NCBI GenBank assembly: GCA_050633325.1
Contig: JBOEGH010000002.1
Span: 62,001 to 126,000, forward strand
From: UBA1672 sp050633325
Lineage (GTDB): Bacteria > Pseudomonadota > Alphaproteobacteria > Micavibrionales > Micavibrionaceae
Length of the DNA: 64,000 nucleotides
Direction of reading: 5' to 3'
Positions 46,107-54,404 of this stretch are shown piece after piece. The notes beneath the pieces are model-generated. The model did not search any database, had not been told where the DNA came from, and worked only from the letters and a program-made list of their open reading frames with translations. How positions within the stretch are numbered: position 1 is the stretch's first letter; every line of letters starts with the position of its first letter. Position numbers and translations under genes: made by a program.

Positions 46107-46286
46107 ATGGCCGTACCAAAGAGAAAAACCACAAAGTCAAAGCGCAATATGCGTCGTGCGCATGATTCATTACCTGTAGAGAACTGGGTAGAAGACAGTA
46201 ATACTGGAGAGCCAGTACGTCGTCACCACGTTGACCTGAAAACAGGCATGTATAAAGGACGTCAAGTTCTTGAAGAGCGTGATTAG
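46107..46286 (+). CDS. rpmF: 50S ribosomal protein L32
   Basis: This 59-residue protein opens with MAVPKRKTTKSKRNMRRAHD, the L32 signature. ATG 46107 is preceded by AAGGGA; the open frame extends upstream but is not coding-like. No zinc-ribbon cysteines are present, so it is the C-minus form. Confidence 0.95.
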   Translation: MAVPKRKTTKSKRNMRRAHDSLPVENWVEDSNTGEPVRRHHVDLKTGMYKGRQVLEERD

Positions 46287-46396
46287 GATTTAGCATTTCT
46301 TTTTTGAATTGCTTTCCAATTTTTTATGCACTGCTCATTGCTCTTATTTTTTAGAAGAGATGGTGTAGTTAAAAAAATTTAGTTATATAGTTTTAT

Positions 46397-47539
46397 ATGG
46401 TCGATAAGCTTAGCTCTATTGGCCATGTTCTTTTTAATAGATCAGGATGTTTCCTTTTGTCTGACCAAAATACCCTTGATACAGTTAATATTGCCATTGA
46501 TGCAATGGGTGGAGACTTTGGCCCAAAGGTTATTATCCCTGCCTTGGAAATGGTTTTAGATGGCCGTCCGGAGGTAAGCTTTCTTATATATGGGGATGAG
46601 GTTGAGATTAAAAAGCACCTTAAAAAGCACCCAAAACTTACTGATCATGTAAAAATATTTCACACAGACAAGATGGTTAAAAATGACGATAAGCCTTCTG
46701 CCGCTTTAAGGGCTAGTAAGGGCTCGGGTATGCGTATGGCTATTGAGGCCGTCAAGAGTGGTGAGGCCGATGCTGTCGTGTCTGCGGGTAATACTGGCGC
46801 GTTGATGGCGATGGCTAAGATCGTGTTAAAGACTATCCCCGGTATTCACCGCCCTGCAATCGCTTCGGTTATGCCTGGTCTTAATGGTGATACTATTATG
46901 CTTGATTTGGGCGCTAATGTATTGGTGGATGCCGATACATTGGTACAGTTTGCTGTTTTAGGGTCGGTGTTTGCGCGTGCAAATAAGACACGTAATGATG
47001 ATGGCGTGCAAAACGATATACGACCCACTGTTGGTCTTTTGAATATTGGTACAGAGGATACTAAAGGGCCAGAGCATGTGCGCGCCGCGGGCGAGATTTT
47101 GTCTCGTATAGACTTTCCAGGGGAATATAAAGGGTTTGTTGAGGGTAATGATATTACCAAAGGTGATGTTGATGTAATCGTTAGTGATGGTTACGCAGGC
47201 AATATTGCGTTGAAAACAATGGAAGGGGTAGGTCATCTAGTCAGGACTTACTTAAAGGAGTCTTTCAGGTCAAATACATTATCGAAAATTGGTGCTTTTT
47301 TTGCTTATTTTGCATTGAAAAATTTGCGCAAGCGCATGGATCCTCGCCGCTATAATGGTGGTGTTTTTCTTGGCCTTAATGGCGTGTGTATAAAAAGCCA
47401 TGGTGGGGCTGACGCTCTGGGGTTTTCAAGTGCGGTTATTTTGGCCGCCAGATTGTCTCGTAAGGGTTACATCGCTCAAATATCTCATGATATTAGCAGT
47501 CTTACCGATCAGGAAGATTTTCTTTCGCAAAACAATTAA
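46397..47539 (+). CDS. plsX: Phosphate acyltransferase PlsX
   Basis: This enzyme makes acyl-phosphate from acyl-ACP for phospholipid synthesis. NIAIDAMGGDFGPKVIIPALE, SAGNTGALMAMA, LDLGANV, GFVEGNDITKGDVDVIVSDGYAGNI and VCIKSHGGAD are typical. Two starts are possible: ATG 46397 (380 residues, no ribosome site) and TTG 46457 with AGGA 9 bases upstream (360 residues), the latter closer to homologues. It is followed by fabH after 21 bases. Confidence 0.94.
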   Translation: MVDKLSSIGHVLFNRSGCFLLSDQNTLDTVNIAIDAMGGDFGPKVIIPALEMVLDGRPEVSFLIYGDEVEIKKHLKKHPKLTDHVKIFHTDKMVKNDDKPSAALRASKGSGMRMAIEAVKSGEADAVVSAGNTGALMAMAKIVLKTIPGIHRPAIASVMPGLNGDTIMLDLGANVLVDADTLVQFAVLGSVFARANKTRNDDGVQNDIRPTVGLLNIGTEDTKGPEHVRAAGEILSRIDFPGEYKGFVEGNDITKGDVDVIVSDGYAGNIALKTMEGVGHLVRTYLKESFRSNTLSKIGAFFAYFALKNLRKRMDPRRYNGGVFLGLNGVCIKSHGGADALGFSSAVILAARLSRKGYIAQISHDISSLTDQEDFLSQNN

Positions 47540-47560
47540 TTTATAAAGGGTTTTCAATTC

Positions 47561-48535
47561 ATGTCAGTAAGTTCAAAGCTCATATCTACGGGCAGTTATT
47601 TGCCGGAAAAGATACTTACGAATAGTGAGTTAGAGAAAATTGTTGATACATCAGATGAGTGGATATTCCAGCGTAGCGGAATACGATCACGTAGGATAGC
47701 CGCAGAAAATGAGTCTACTTCTGATATGGCTGTTAATGCGGCTAAGGATGCCTTGGATTGTGCAGGTATAAACCCCGCCGATATCGACGGTATCATTGTT
47801 GCTACTACTACCCCCGATCAAACATTTCCATCTGTAGCCGTTAGTGTTCAACATGCTTTGGGTGTTCCTGTTGGTATTGCTTTTGATGTTCAAGCGGTGT
47901 GTAGCGGTTTTATTTATGCTTTAAGTGTCGCTGATAACTTTATTAAAGCTGGGCAAATGAAACGCGTTCTGGTCATTGGCGCAGAAAAGATGAGCTCTAT
48001 TATTGATTGGAGCGATCGTGCAACATGTGTTCTTTTCGGTGATGGTGCAGGGGCTGTTGTTTTGGAGGCTCAAGAATCTGAGAATAATAGCAATGGTGCA
48101 GGGTTGTTATCCACGCATCTTTATGCAAACGGTTCTATGAAAGATTTGCTCTATACCAATGGCGGGGTTAGTACTACGGGCGATAGTGGCCATATTGTTA
48201 TGCAGGGACGTGAAGTATTTAAACATGCCGTTCGCCTTATGGCTGATGCCGTTAATGTGGCTTTGGATAAGAATAACATGTCTGCAAATGACATTGATTG
48301 GTTGGTGCCGCATCAGGCTAACCTTCGTATAATTGAATCAACAGCAAAGAAACTATCTATGCCTATGGACCGCGTTGTGGTTAGCGTAGAGGGGCACGGT
48401 AATACATCCGCTGCATCAATTCCTCTGGCCTTTGATGGTGCAGTCAAGGATGGCAGGATTAAGCGTGGAGACCTTGTTTTGTTCGAAGCTCTGGGCGGTG
48501 GCCTTACTTGGGGTTCGGCTTTGTTGCGGTTTTAG
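47561..48535 (+). CDS. fabH: Beta-ketoacyl-ACP synthase III
   Basis: This 324-residue enzyme starts fatty acid elongation by condensing acetyl-CoA with malonyl-ACP. The Cys-His-Asn triad is in AVCSGFIYAL, VPHQANLRI and GHGNTSAASIPLA. TSDEWIFQRSGIRSRR is the classic N-terminal signature. It forms the usual plsX-fabH pair. Confidence 0.96.
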   Translation: MSVSSKLISTGSYLPEKILTNSELEKIVDTSDEWIFQRSGIRSRRIAAENESTSDMAVNAAKDALDCAGINPADIDGIIVATTTPDQTFPSVAVSVQHALGVPVGIAFDVQAVCSGFIYALSVADNFIKAGQMKRVLVIGAEKMSSIIDWSDRATCVLFGDGAGAVVLEAQESENNSNGAGLLSTHLYANGSMKDLLYTNGGVSTTGDSGHIVMQGREVFKHAVRLMADAVNVALDKNNMSANDIDWLVPHQANLRIIESTAKKLSMPMDRVVVSVEGHGNTSAASIPLAFDGAVKDGRIKRGDLVLFEALGGGLTWGSALLRF

Positions 48536-48602
48536 ATAATTAACATCACCTTCTTAGTTATTGAATTGAATCATTTTTTTGACACTATAGCGTTCAGTAA
48601 TA

Positions 48603-48630
48603 TTGACGCGACAATATAGAATCGTATAGT
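48603..48630 (+). promoter_or_regulatory. Putative sigma70 promoter upstream of ihfA
   Basis: TTGACG and TATAGT are separated by 16 bases, ending 31 bases before the ihfA start. Each hexamer matches the consensus in five of six positions. Confidence 0.5.
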
Positions 48631-48661
48631 CTGTTAATCATACAAAATGGAGTTGGTTGCT

Positions 48662-48958
48662 ATGGAAAGTCGTACAATAACGCGCGCAGATCTCGCTGAA
48701 GCTGTCTATGAAGAGGTTGGTTTATCCCGTAATGAGTCATCTGATCTGGTTGAATCTGTTTTGGATGAGGTCTCTAACGCTTTGATTGAGGGTGATAACG
48801 TTAAGATATCATCATTCGGAAGCTTTACCATTCGTGAAAAGGGGGAGCGAGTAGGTCGTAACCCTAAAACTGGTATTGAAGTTCCTATTTCCCCTCGTAA
48901 AGTTTTGGTGTTTAGGGCTTCGCATGTTCTAAAGTCTCGCGTTAATAAAGGGGCATAA
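48662..48958 (+). CDS. ihfA: Integration host factor subunit alpha
   Basis: This 98-residue HU/IHF family DNA-bending protein opens with TITRADLAEAVYEEVGLSR, has VKISSFGSFTIREK and the beta-arm GRNPKTGIEVPI. The context plsX-fabH-ihfA-merR identifies it as IHF alpha rather than HU. ATG 48662 has GGAG 9 bases upstream; an ATG at 48647 also lies in frame. Confidence 0.92.
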   Translation: MESRTITRADLAEAVYEEVGLSRNESSDLVESVLDEVSNALIEGDNVKISSFGSFTIREKGERVGRNPKTGIEVPISPRKVLVFRASHVLKSRVNKGA

Positions 48959-49003
48959 GTTGCTCTGTACAAAAAATAAATACATTTAAGGATAGGTTTT
49001 TTT

Positions 49004-49591
49004 ATGAGCACTCAGATAACATCATCAGATGATTTGTTTCAGGACGAAAATGTTGCATCTACAAATGAAACCGATTCATTTGAGAGTAAAAGTACACGCC
49101 AAGCCGGTGCTGCTCAGAAGAGTGCTCGCCCGAGAAAATCAACCACAGCATTTCGTACGATCAGTGAAGTAGCTGATGATCTTGGTGTTCAACAGCATGT
49201 ATTAAGGTTTTGGGAAACTAAATTTACTCAAGTTAAGCCGCTAAAACGCGGTGGAGGTCGTAGGTATTATAGACCCGAGGATGTTGAGCTGTTGCAAGCA
49301 ATATATTGTCTGCTCTATGTTGAGGGTTATACGATAAAGGGTGTTCAGAAACTTTTGCGTGAAGTTGGTAAGAAGAAAATTATTGCTAATTTTTCTAACG
49401 CCACTGAAAAGAGCTCTGAAGCCTTGCATCGTGACGAAGCCTCTTCTATTGAAGAGTCTGAAAGTGATTCCTCTGATAAGGTTTCTGGAAAAAACTCTTC
49501 TGGTACGTTGAGTGATAATCAACGTGACGCACTAGAATCTGTGTTGGCCGAGCTTCATGAACTTCGTGGAATGGTTAAGAAGCGCCGCTAA
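49004..49591 (+). CDS. MerR family transcriptional regulator
   Basis: This 195-residue protein has a variable Ser-rich leader of about 48 residues. The MerR helix-turn-helix follows (FRTISEVADDLGVQQHVLRFWE, LKRGGGRRYYRPEDVELLQAI, GYTIKGVQKLLREVG). The C-terminus has an acidic Ser-rich stretch and a short terminal helix (VLAELHELRGMVKKRR), with no metal-binding cysteines. It follows ihfA by 45 bases and precedes tRNA-Pro, a conserved alphaproteobacterial arrangement. Targets are unknown. Confidence 0.88.
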   Translation: MSTQITSSDDLFQDENVASTNETDSFESKSTRQAGAAQKSARPRKSTTAFRTISEVADDLGVQQHVLRFWETKFTQVKPLKRGGGRRYYRPEDVELLQAIYCLLYVEGYTIKGVQKLLREVGKKKIIANFSNATEKSSEALHRDEASSIEESESDSSDKVSGKNSSGTLSDNQRDALESVLAELHELRGMVKKRR

Positions 49592-49673
49592 GTTATTCTG
49601 GCTTTAGTAGGGTTAAATGTAGATTGATTTCTGTTCCCGTATCATTTAAACAGTCATTTAAGATAAATAATGT

Positions 49674-49751
49674 CGGAACGTGGCGCAGTCTGGTTAGCGC
49701 ACTAAGCTGGGGGCTTAGGGGTCGGAGGTTCAAATCCTCTCGTTCCGACCA
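49674..49751 (+). tRNA. tRNA-Pro (anticodon GGG)
   Basis: A 78-base cloverleaf: the 7-bp acceptor stem CGGAACG/CGTTCCG closes it. The anticodon arm is CTAAG / CTTAG around loop CTGGGGG, giving anticodon GGG. The T-arm GGTTCAAATCC is standard, and the CCA end is encoded. Confidence 0.97.
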
Positions 49752-50076
49752 TTGTTTCAAACATCTCTTATATATCATGGTGGTAAAACTATAGCTTGCA
49801 CGGTGTGACCGTAAAGTGCGACCTGCTGTGCTAAACCTAAGATATTTAATCCGTTCCAGACACGTTATTTTTTATTTTCGATACCCAATTAAAACGCACG
49901 ATAATAGGCGTATAAGTATTTCATTAAAAACTAGATTTCCGAAAGGGGCTTTGTAACTTCATAAATCACTTTTATACGTATATTGATAGTAGAAATGAAT
50001 GTTATATACATGACCTAAGTTATAGGTTTAAAATACTTATGCAGATCTTAGATATGTAATCGATAAGGGGAGATAA
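49752..50076. other. 325-base gap after tRNA-Pro, no gene seen
   Basis: AT-rich sequence with no credible reading frame in either direction and no copy of the tRNA 3' end that would mark an attachment site. It may hold promoter elements for the secreted-protein cluster that follows; none is strong enough to place. Confidence 0.5.
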
Positions 50077-50661
50077 ATGAAAATTTTTATAAGTATGGGA
50101 TTGTTAATTACAATTCTTTTCAACACACCAATAGCTCGGGCTGCTATTGAGGATGATGTTCGTTGTACCTACAAAGTTAAGGGGGTTTCTGCCTTAAACA
50201 CCTTGGAAGAAGCGCGCAGTATCTGGGCAAATCAAGGATACGTTGAAGTAGGGCAATATAGTTCATCACAGCACGGAGTACCTGTTAAGACACTTAAATT
50301 TTCATCTCAGCCAGACAAATCCAAGTTCACATCTGATGATATAGACTTAATCTGGGGTGAAGGGTTTCAAAGTAAATCTGACGGAACTAGACCTAAATTT
50401 GTGAGTGTTAGGATGGTTGGCGAGCTTGAGGATAAAAGGGAAACATGGGACAAAAACAAAGTTGCGCCCCGTATCACCAACTTATTAGACAACTGGTGTG
50501 ATAAAGGTTCTGAAGGATCATGTAATATCCGTAATCCTAGAAGGGCCAGCCTATATATTAAGAAAAAGAAAAGTGAGACAAGCCCTAGCTGTTCAATCCA
50601 ATTTGTTTTTCATGCAGGAAAATGGTGGCATGAACAAGTGGAAACTAACTATTTACCGTAG
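50077..50661 (+). CDS. Secreted four-cysteine protein A, unknown family
   Basis: This 194-residue protein has a signal peptide (residues 1-22, ending ARAAI) and a strong AAGGGGAG ribosome site. The mature part has the segment CTYKVKGVSALNTLEEARSI, then LIWGEGF, and near the C-terminus DNWCDKGSEGSCNIRN and SCSIQFVF. These elements, including all four cysteines, recur in the protein at 51269, so the two are paralogues. No known domain is recognised. The spacing of the cysteines suggests disulfides in the periplasm or outside the cell. It begins 325 bases after tRNA-Pro. Confidence 0.75.
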   Translation: MKIFISMGLLITILFNTPIARAAIEDDVRCTYKVKGVSALNTLEEARSIWANQGYVEVGQYSSSQHGVPVKTLKFSSQPDKSKFTSDDIDLIWGEGFQSKSDGTRPKFVSVRMVGELEDKRETWDKNKVAPRITNLLDNWCDKGSEGSCNIRNPRRASLYIKKKKSETSPSCSIQFVFHAGKWWHEQVETNYLP

Positions 50662-50715
50662 TGATAATATAAGTAAATATAAGATAGCATATTTTAACAT
50701 TGAAAGATTTAGAGC

Positions 50716-51147
50716 ATGAACACTAACATCCTTAAAAATACGGCTTTCTATATATGTATATTATTTGTAGGGGTTACTTTCCTACCTATTACAGCAATGT
50801 CGCAAGATATAAAAAGTGAGTATACAGGAACGATTATAGGGCGCGGGGGACTGTTAACAAAAATGAAGTTTGAGTCATATTATAACGGAGGGAAAGAAGT
50901 GATAGAGCTTCCTATTTTCTTCTCCCTGTTAAGCGATAAATCAGGAGATTGTAGTTGGTTTGCACATGGCGACGCTGATAATATTGATGAGTTTTTTAAT
51001 GCAGTTGGATCAAAATCTATAACGATAACCGGCGTTAAGCTACTTCCTTTAAATATGCCTTCCGGTCAAAAAACAATAAGTTTTGAAGGTGCCAAAAACT
51101 CAAAGCTTATTTTTTGTAGTGTTGAAAGTTACACTATCAATGACTGA
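50716..51147 (+). CDS. Small secreted protein, unknown family
   Basis: This 143-residue protein has a signal peptide (residues 1-30, ending TAMSQD) and a mature part of about 113 residues. It contains two cysteines (GDCSWFAHGDADN and KLIFCSVES) and predicted beta strands (YTGTIIGRGGLLTKMKF). It is not related in sequence to its two neighbours, but it lies between them in the same direction, 54 bases after the first. Its presence between two paralogues suggests a joint role. I do not recognise the family. Confidence 0.65.
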   Translation: MNTNILKNTAFYICILFVGVTFLPITAMSQDIKSEYTGTIIGRGGLLTKMKFESYYNGGKEVIELPIFFSLLSDKSGDCSWFAHGDADNIDEFFNAVGSKSITITGVKLLPLNMPSGQKTISFEGAKNSKLIFCSVESYTIND

Positions 51148-51268
51148 ATAGACTTTTTTATGGTGATGATACCTATGGTAGTGGTCGGTGTTGTCTATTA
51201 TTGATAAGTATTGTTATTTGATATAGAAAAATAGTGCTTCTTTAATATGTTTATATGGTTGTAATGAT

Positions 51269-51913
51269 ATGGTTTTTGTTATGCACGTTTTAATGACTAT
51301 TTCGTGTTTTTTAATGTTTTGTGGTGCTTCACACGCATCTGAATTAACATTGGCGGATGATAAATATTGTAATCATATGATTAAGGGTGTTTCACCGTTA
51401 TTATCTTATGAGGACGCTAAGTCTGTATTTTTATCGCAAGGATTACATATATTGTATGAGCGTAATAATTCATTCACTAAAAATGGAAAAAAGCACAATT
51501 TACGCAGGATGATGGCTGCTAGCTATAAGGACACTGCTAACATTACGGTAAATGATTTTAGTGTCTCATGGGGGGAGACCGCAAGTTTTTCTCATGTTCT
51601 ACGTAACGGTACTGAAACTGTTGAGGGTGTAAGTGTATCGATATCCTTAAGGCATATGGGAAGGGCGAAAAAGTCAAAGGCAAAGGGTTGGGAAACTAAG
51701 CCATTTGCGCCATATGTTAAGGACTGGATATCAGATAACTGTGTTGGTGATGATAAGGAATGGTGCCGAATTACAAAATCCGGGGTTAGGGCCAACTTTA
51801 GGGATACATCAAAAACTCAAAGGGCATTCATACCTCACTGTAGTCTTTCGATCACGACCATCCCTTCTATGAGGGAGACGGTAAAATCATACCCTGTAGG
51901 GAAAGAGCGTTAA
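51269..51913 (+). CDS. Secreted four-cysteine protein B, paralogue of protein A
   Basis: This 214-residue protein has a hydrophobic signal peptide (ending GASHASE). Its mature part lines up with the protein at 50077: CNHMIKGVSPLLSYEDAKSV against CTYKVKGVSALNTLEEARSI, VSWGE against LIWGE, SDNCVGDDKEWCRI against DNWCDKGSEGSCNI, and HCSLSI against SCSIQF. All four cysteines align. Identity is low, so the duplication is old. No ribosome site is clear before ATG 51269. Its function is unknown. Confidence 0.7.
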   Translation: MVFVMHVLMTISCFLMFCGASHASELTLADDKYCNHMIKGVSPLLSYEDAKSVFLSQGLHILYERNNSFTKNGKKHNLRRMMAASYKDTANITVNDFSVSWGETASFSHVLRNGTETVEGVSVSISLRHMGRAKKSKAKGWETKPFAPYVKDWISDNCVGDDKEWCRITKSGVRANFRDTSKTQRAFIPHCSLSITTIPSMRETVKSYPVGKER

Positions 51914-52023
51914 TTTCTGTTTATGTAATTTGCGCCAATGGTTTTCTTTTTGCTATTTCTTTCTTCCTTAATTTACTTTTTAGTGATATTAAGAAAATAT
52001 AAAATACAAAGGGACTCAGTTTA

Positions 52024-52326
52024 ATGAAGGATATGCAGGAAAATGCAAATATTGCGGCTAACTTTTTAAAGGGATTGGCAAGCAAGCATAGGCTTTTAAT
52101 ATTGTGCGAATTGGCGACAGGAGAAAAAAGCGTAAGTGAGCTGATAAGTGCGACAGGTATGGCGCAAACCTCAATGTCGCAACATTTATCCAAGTTAAAA
52201 GAGGAAAGCATTGTTGTATTTAGGAGAGAGCACCGAACATTGTTTTATTCAATAGATAATGATGCTGTTTTTAAAATTATGGATGTTTTGTATCACGAGT
52301 TTTGCGAGCAAGGAGATAAAGAATGA
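52024..52326 (+). CDS. ArsR-family regulator resembling persulfide sensors SqrR/BigR
   Basis: This 100-residue winged-helix protein shows ILCELATGEKSVSELISATGMAQTSMSQHLSKLKEESIVVFRREHRTLFYSI in overlapping parts. Two cysteines, Cys28 (LILCEL) and Cys94 (YHEFCEQ), are 66 residues apart. This is the spacing of the sensing pair Cys41/Cys107 in Rhodobacter SqrR and the equivalent in BigR. Those proteins repress sulfide-oxidation genes until a polysulfide bridge forms. It overlaps the rhodanese gene by four bases, which fits such a role. Persulfide sensing is inferred. Confidence 0.8.
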   Translation: MKDMQENANIAANFLKGLASKHRLLILCELATGEKSVSELISATGMAQTSMSQHLSKLKEESIVVFRREHRTLFYSIDNDAVFKIMDVLYHEFCEQGDKE

Positions 52327-52859
52327 CACAAACAATAAGCGTTAAAGATGCCGACGCTATGGTTAAGAATGGTGAAGCTGTTTTGGTTGATGTGCGTGAG
52401 GCTGATGAATTTAAGGAGGAGCATATTCCATATGCTATGTCCGTTCCGCTAAGCTCTTTAGAGGAGGGTGTTGGAATATTAAATATACCTGAAGACACGG
52501 CGATCATATTTCAATGCTTGAAAGGCTCAAGAAGTAAAATGGCGTGTGAGCGTATACAGGGTTTAAGCTCATGCAATAATAAATTGCTAAATTTCCATGG
52601 CGGTATTGAAGCGTGGAAAGAGGGTGGCTATCCCGTGATTGGTTCTTCTTCACCTTCATCTGGTTTGTCCATTTTTAGACAGGTGCAGATAATAGTTGGC
52701 TTTATTGTTGCTGCTTGTGTAGTTCTTGGTTTTGTAGGTCTGAAGCCCGCATTTGCTGTAGCCGGCGTTGTTGGCGCAGCATTATTCACAGCAGGCTTAA
52801 CCGGTTGGTGTGGTCTTGCTATGATTTTGGTTAAAATGCCGTGGAATAAGGTTTCCTAA
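52323..52859 (+). CDS. Membrane-anchored rhodanese (YgaP-like)
   Basis: This 178-residue protein has an N-terminal rhodanese domain with the active loop CLKGSRS (Cys65), followed by two transmembrane helices (about 120-165) of the DUF2892/YgaP type. It should bind persulfide sulfur on Cys65 and transfer it to acceptors at the membrane. The regulator encoded just upstream is coupled to it by a four-base overlap. A possible sulfide-detoxification function is inferred from the pairing. Confidence 0.88.
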   Translation: MTQTISVKDADAMVKNGEAVLVDVREADEFKEEHIPYAMSVPLSSLEEGVGILNIPEDTAIIFQCLKGSRSKMACERIQGLSSCNNKLLNFHGGIEAWKEGGYPVIGSSSPSSGLSIFRQVQIIVGFIVAACVVLGFVGLKPAFAVAGVVGAALFTAGLTGWCGLAMILVKMPWNKVS

Positions 52860-52899
52860 CTTTATAATAAAGGATGAATTAAGTTATATTTATTCGACG

Positions 52900-53850
52900 C
52901 TATAGCGCGTGATCTATAAAATCTATTAGAAATTTATTGAGTGGTAAGTTAACGTTTTTGCACCCGTTTTCTTTACGATCCTTGATTTGCATAGCAGATA
53001 CTATAATTGATTTTCTATATTGGGCATCTTGCCATTTTTCTTTGAATAACATCCTGAATTCAGGTTGGTTTATTTTTTCTGATATGGTTTTTAAATATGT
53101 ATCTTCAAGCTTTTTGTAAAGCGAAGGGTAATTTGTTATTTGGTTAATTTTTTCTAGGTTCTCTTTGAAAAATAATGTCTCTGGACAGATTTTTGATCCG
53201 TTTGATTCATCTGGGTAGTTAATTAAGGTTATTACGTCTGCTTTTGCCTTACCTGTTATGGGGCAGTTATTCTTCTTTAAGTAGACAAGGTTAATAATTC
53301 CCTTTTTCATTTCCAGTAAATCATTTTCTGATATGTCTTGGTGTTTTTCTATTGGTTCAAAAGCTTTTTTAAGCCTATCTTTCTGCCTTTTTGTTCCATT
53401 TACACTGTCGTCTAGTACTTTTTCAACCTTCGGGATTATGTATTCAGGGGAACATACATCATTAAAAATAGGGTCAAATATATCTGGTAAGAATATTTTG
53501 TATGAAAATATAAGGAATAGTAAAATGAATAATGCGGAGTCTTTTAACTTCTGTTTAGGAGTTTTGCATTTTGCCTTGTCTTTTATATCTAAGTTGACAG
53601 GTTTTGTTTTGAAACTGTTCTTCTGTTTCCCATTACTTTGGGCATAACGGTGCATCCATACTCCGATATGCATCGGGATACCGAAAAAAAATATTGTTAC
53701 AATTGATTTGGATAGTAGTGAGTGTTGGTTGTCGTCGCTTGTGAAGACAGAAATACATGCAAATAGAAGTAAAGCAGATAATAAGAACATTATAACTGCA
53801 CTTACTCTCGCTATTTTCTTAACCATTATATTGATGCGTTCTTTGTTCAT
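52900..53850 (-). CDS. Membrane protein of unknown function
   Basis: This 316-residue protein has three predicted membrane helices (about 15-37, 48-65 and 105-122). A large hydrophilic, Lys-rich domain of about 190 residues follows, with six cysteines, no recognised domain and a helical pattern. It is convergent with the rhodanese gene and ends 40 bases from it. It lies next to the tRNA-Arg gene. Low complexity is absent and the frame is long, so I treat it as real. No function is suggested. Confidence 0.6.
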   Translation of the reverse strand: MNKERINIMVKKIARVSAVIMFLLSALLLFACISVFTSDDNQHSLLSKSIVTIFFFGIPMHIGVWMHRYAQSNGKQKNSFKTKPVNLDIKDKAKCKTPKQKLKDSALFILLFLIFSYKIFLPDIFDPIFNDVCSPEYIIPKVEKVLDDSVNGTKRQKDRLKKAFEPIEKHQDISENDLLEMKKGIINLVYLKKNNCPITGKAKADVITLINYPDESNGSKICPETLFFKENLEKINQITNYPSLYKKLEDTYLKTISEKINQPEFRMLFKEKWQDAQYRKSIIVSAMQIKDRKENGCKNVNLPLNKFLIDFIDHAL

Positions 53851-53932
53851 ATAACCTTATAAGTGGAATGGTGAACTAAATGGATTATATTTATGCGGTT
53901 TTATTTCTGCATTGAAATTATTAAAGAAAAAG

Positions 53933-54011
53933 TGGTACGCCCTACAGGAATCGAACCTGTAACCCCCTGCTTAGAAGGCAGGNNNNCTCTATCCAGTTGA
54001 GCTAAGGGCGC
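53933..54011 (-). tRNA. tRNA-Arg (anticodon TCT), contains an assembly gap
   Basis: On the minus strand the cloverleaf starts GCGCCCTTAGCTCAACTGG. It has the anticodon arm CCTGC / GCAGG around loop CTTCTAA (anticodon TCT), a normal T-arm and an encoded CCA. Four N bases (53983-53986) fill the junction between the D-stem and the anticodon stem, where only two bases are expected. The coordinates are therefore about two bases too long if the Ns are literal. The first acceptor pair is G-U. Confidence 0.93.
53983..53986. other. Run of four N inside tRNA-Arg
   Basis: These are unresolved bases in the supplied sequence. They fall inside an otherwise standard tRNA, so they mark an assembly or read problem rather than biology. 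Confidence 0.98.
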
Positions 54012-54090
54012 ACATTGAAATATAATCATCGATAAACTGCATAAAAAGCTAGTAAAAATCAAGCTGTTTTACGATATTAGTAAAAATATA

Positions 54091-54372
54091 TTATTTAAAG
54101 TTATCAGAATAGTTTTTAGGCTTAATCTGTCGCTCGTTTGATTCAATGATGGTGTAGTCCCAGCCTTTTTTTTCAGCAAAACTTAAAGCATCATCTTTTG
54201 TTTTAAATTTTAGTTTTACCTGATTCAGGGTGTCGGTTGAGGGTGACCATCCCATCAGAGGTTCCGCCGCACCTAATTCGTGATGTTCGTGCTCAATGAT
54301 CCAACTGGTAGACTTACCACGCCCTGATTGCATTGCATTACGGCTAGGTTTGAAAATTCTTACATGCGGCAT
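54091..54372 (-). CDS. NDUFS4-like complex I accessory protein
   Basis: This 93-residue protein fits the ETC complex I subunit (NDUFS4/18 kDa) family found in mitochondria and alphaproteobacteria. Matching segments are VRIFKPSRNAMQSGRGKSTSWIIEHE, MGWSPSTDTLNQVKLKFKTKDDALSFAEKKGWDYTII and KPKNYSDNFK. It binds the peripheral arm of NADH:quinone oxidoreductase. The gene often lies next to a tRNA in this class, as it does here. It is a stand-alone unit upstream of tRNA-Arg. Confidence 0.93.
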   Translation of the reverse strand: MPHVRIFKPSRNAMQSGRGKSTSWIIEHEHHELGAAEPLMGWSPSTDTLNQVKLKFKTKDDALSFAEKKGWDYTIIESNERQIKPKNYSDNFK

Positions 54373-54404
54373 ATTGTGTGACCTTTTGATGATGCTTTGT
54401 TATT

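Noticed and set aside
46107..46286. L32 as a zinc-independent paralogue under Zur control
   Set aside because: The C-minus form is common, and the gene sits in its normal DUF177-rpmF-plsX context with no second rpmF or Zur box visible.
49674..50076. Attachment-site duplication of the tRNA-Pro 3' end
   Set aside because: No second copy of the tRNA 3' end was found downstream in the window and no integrase gene is present.
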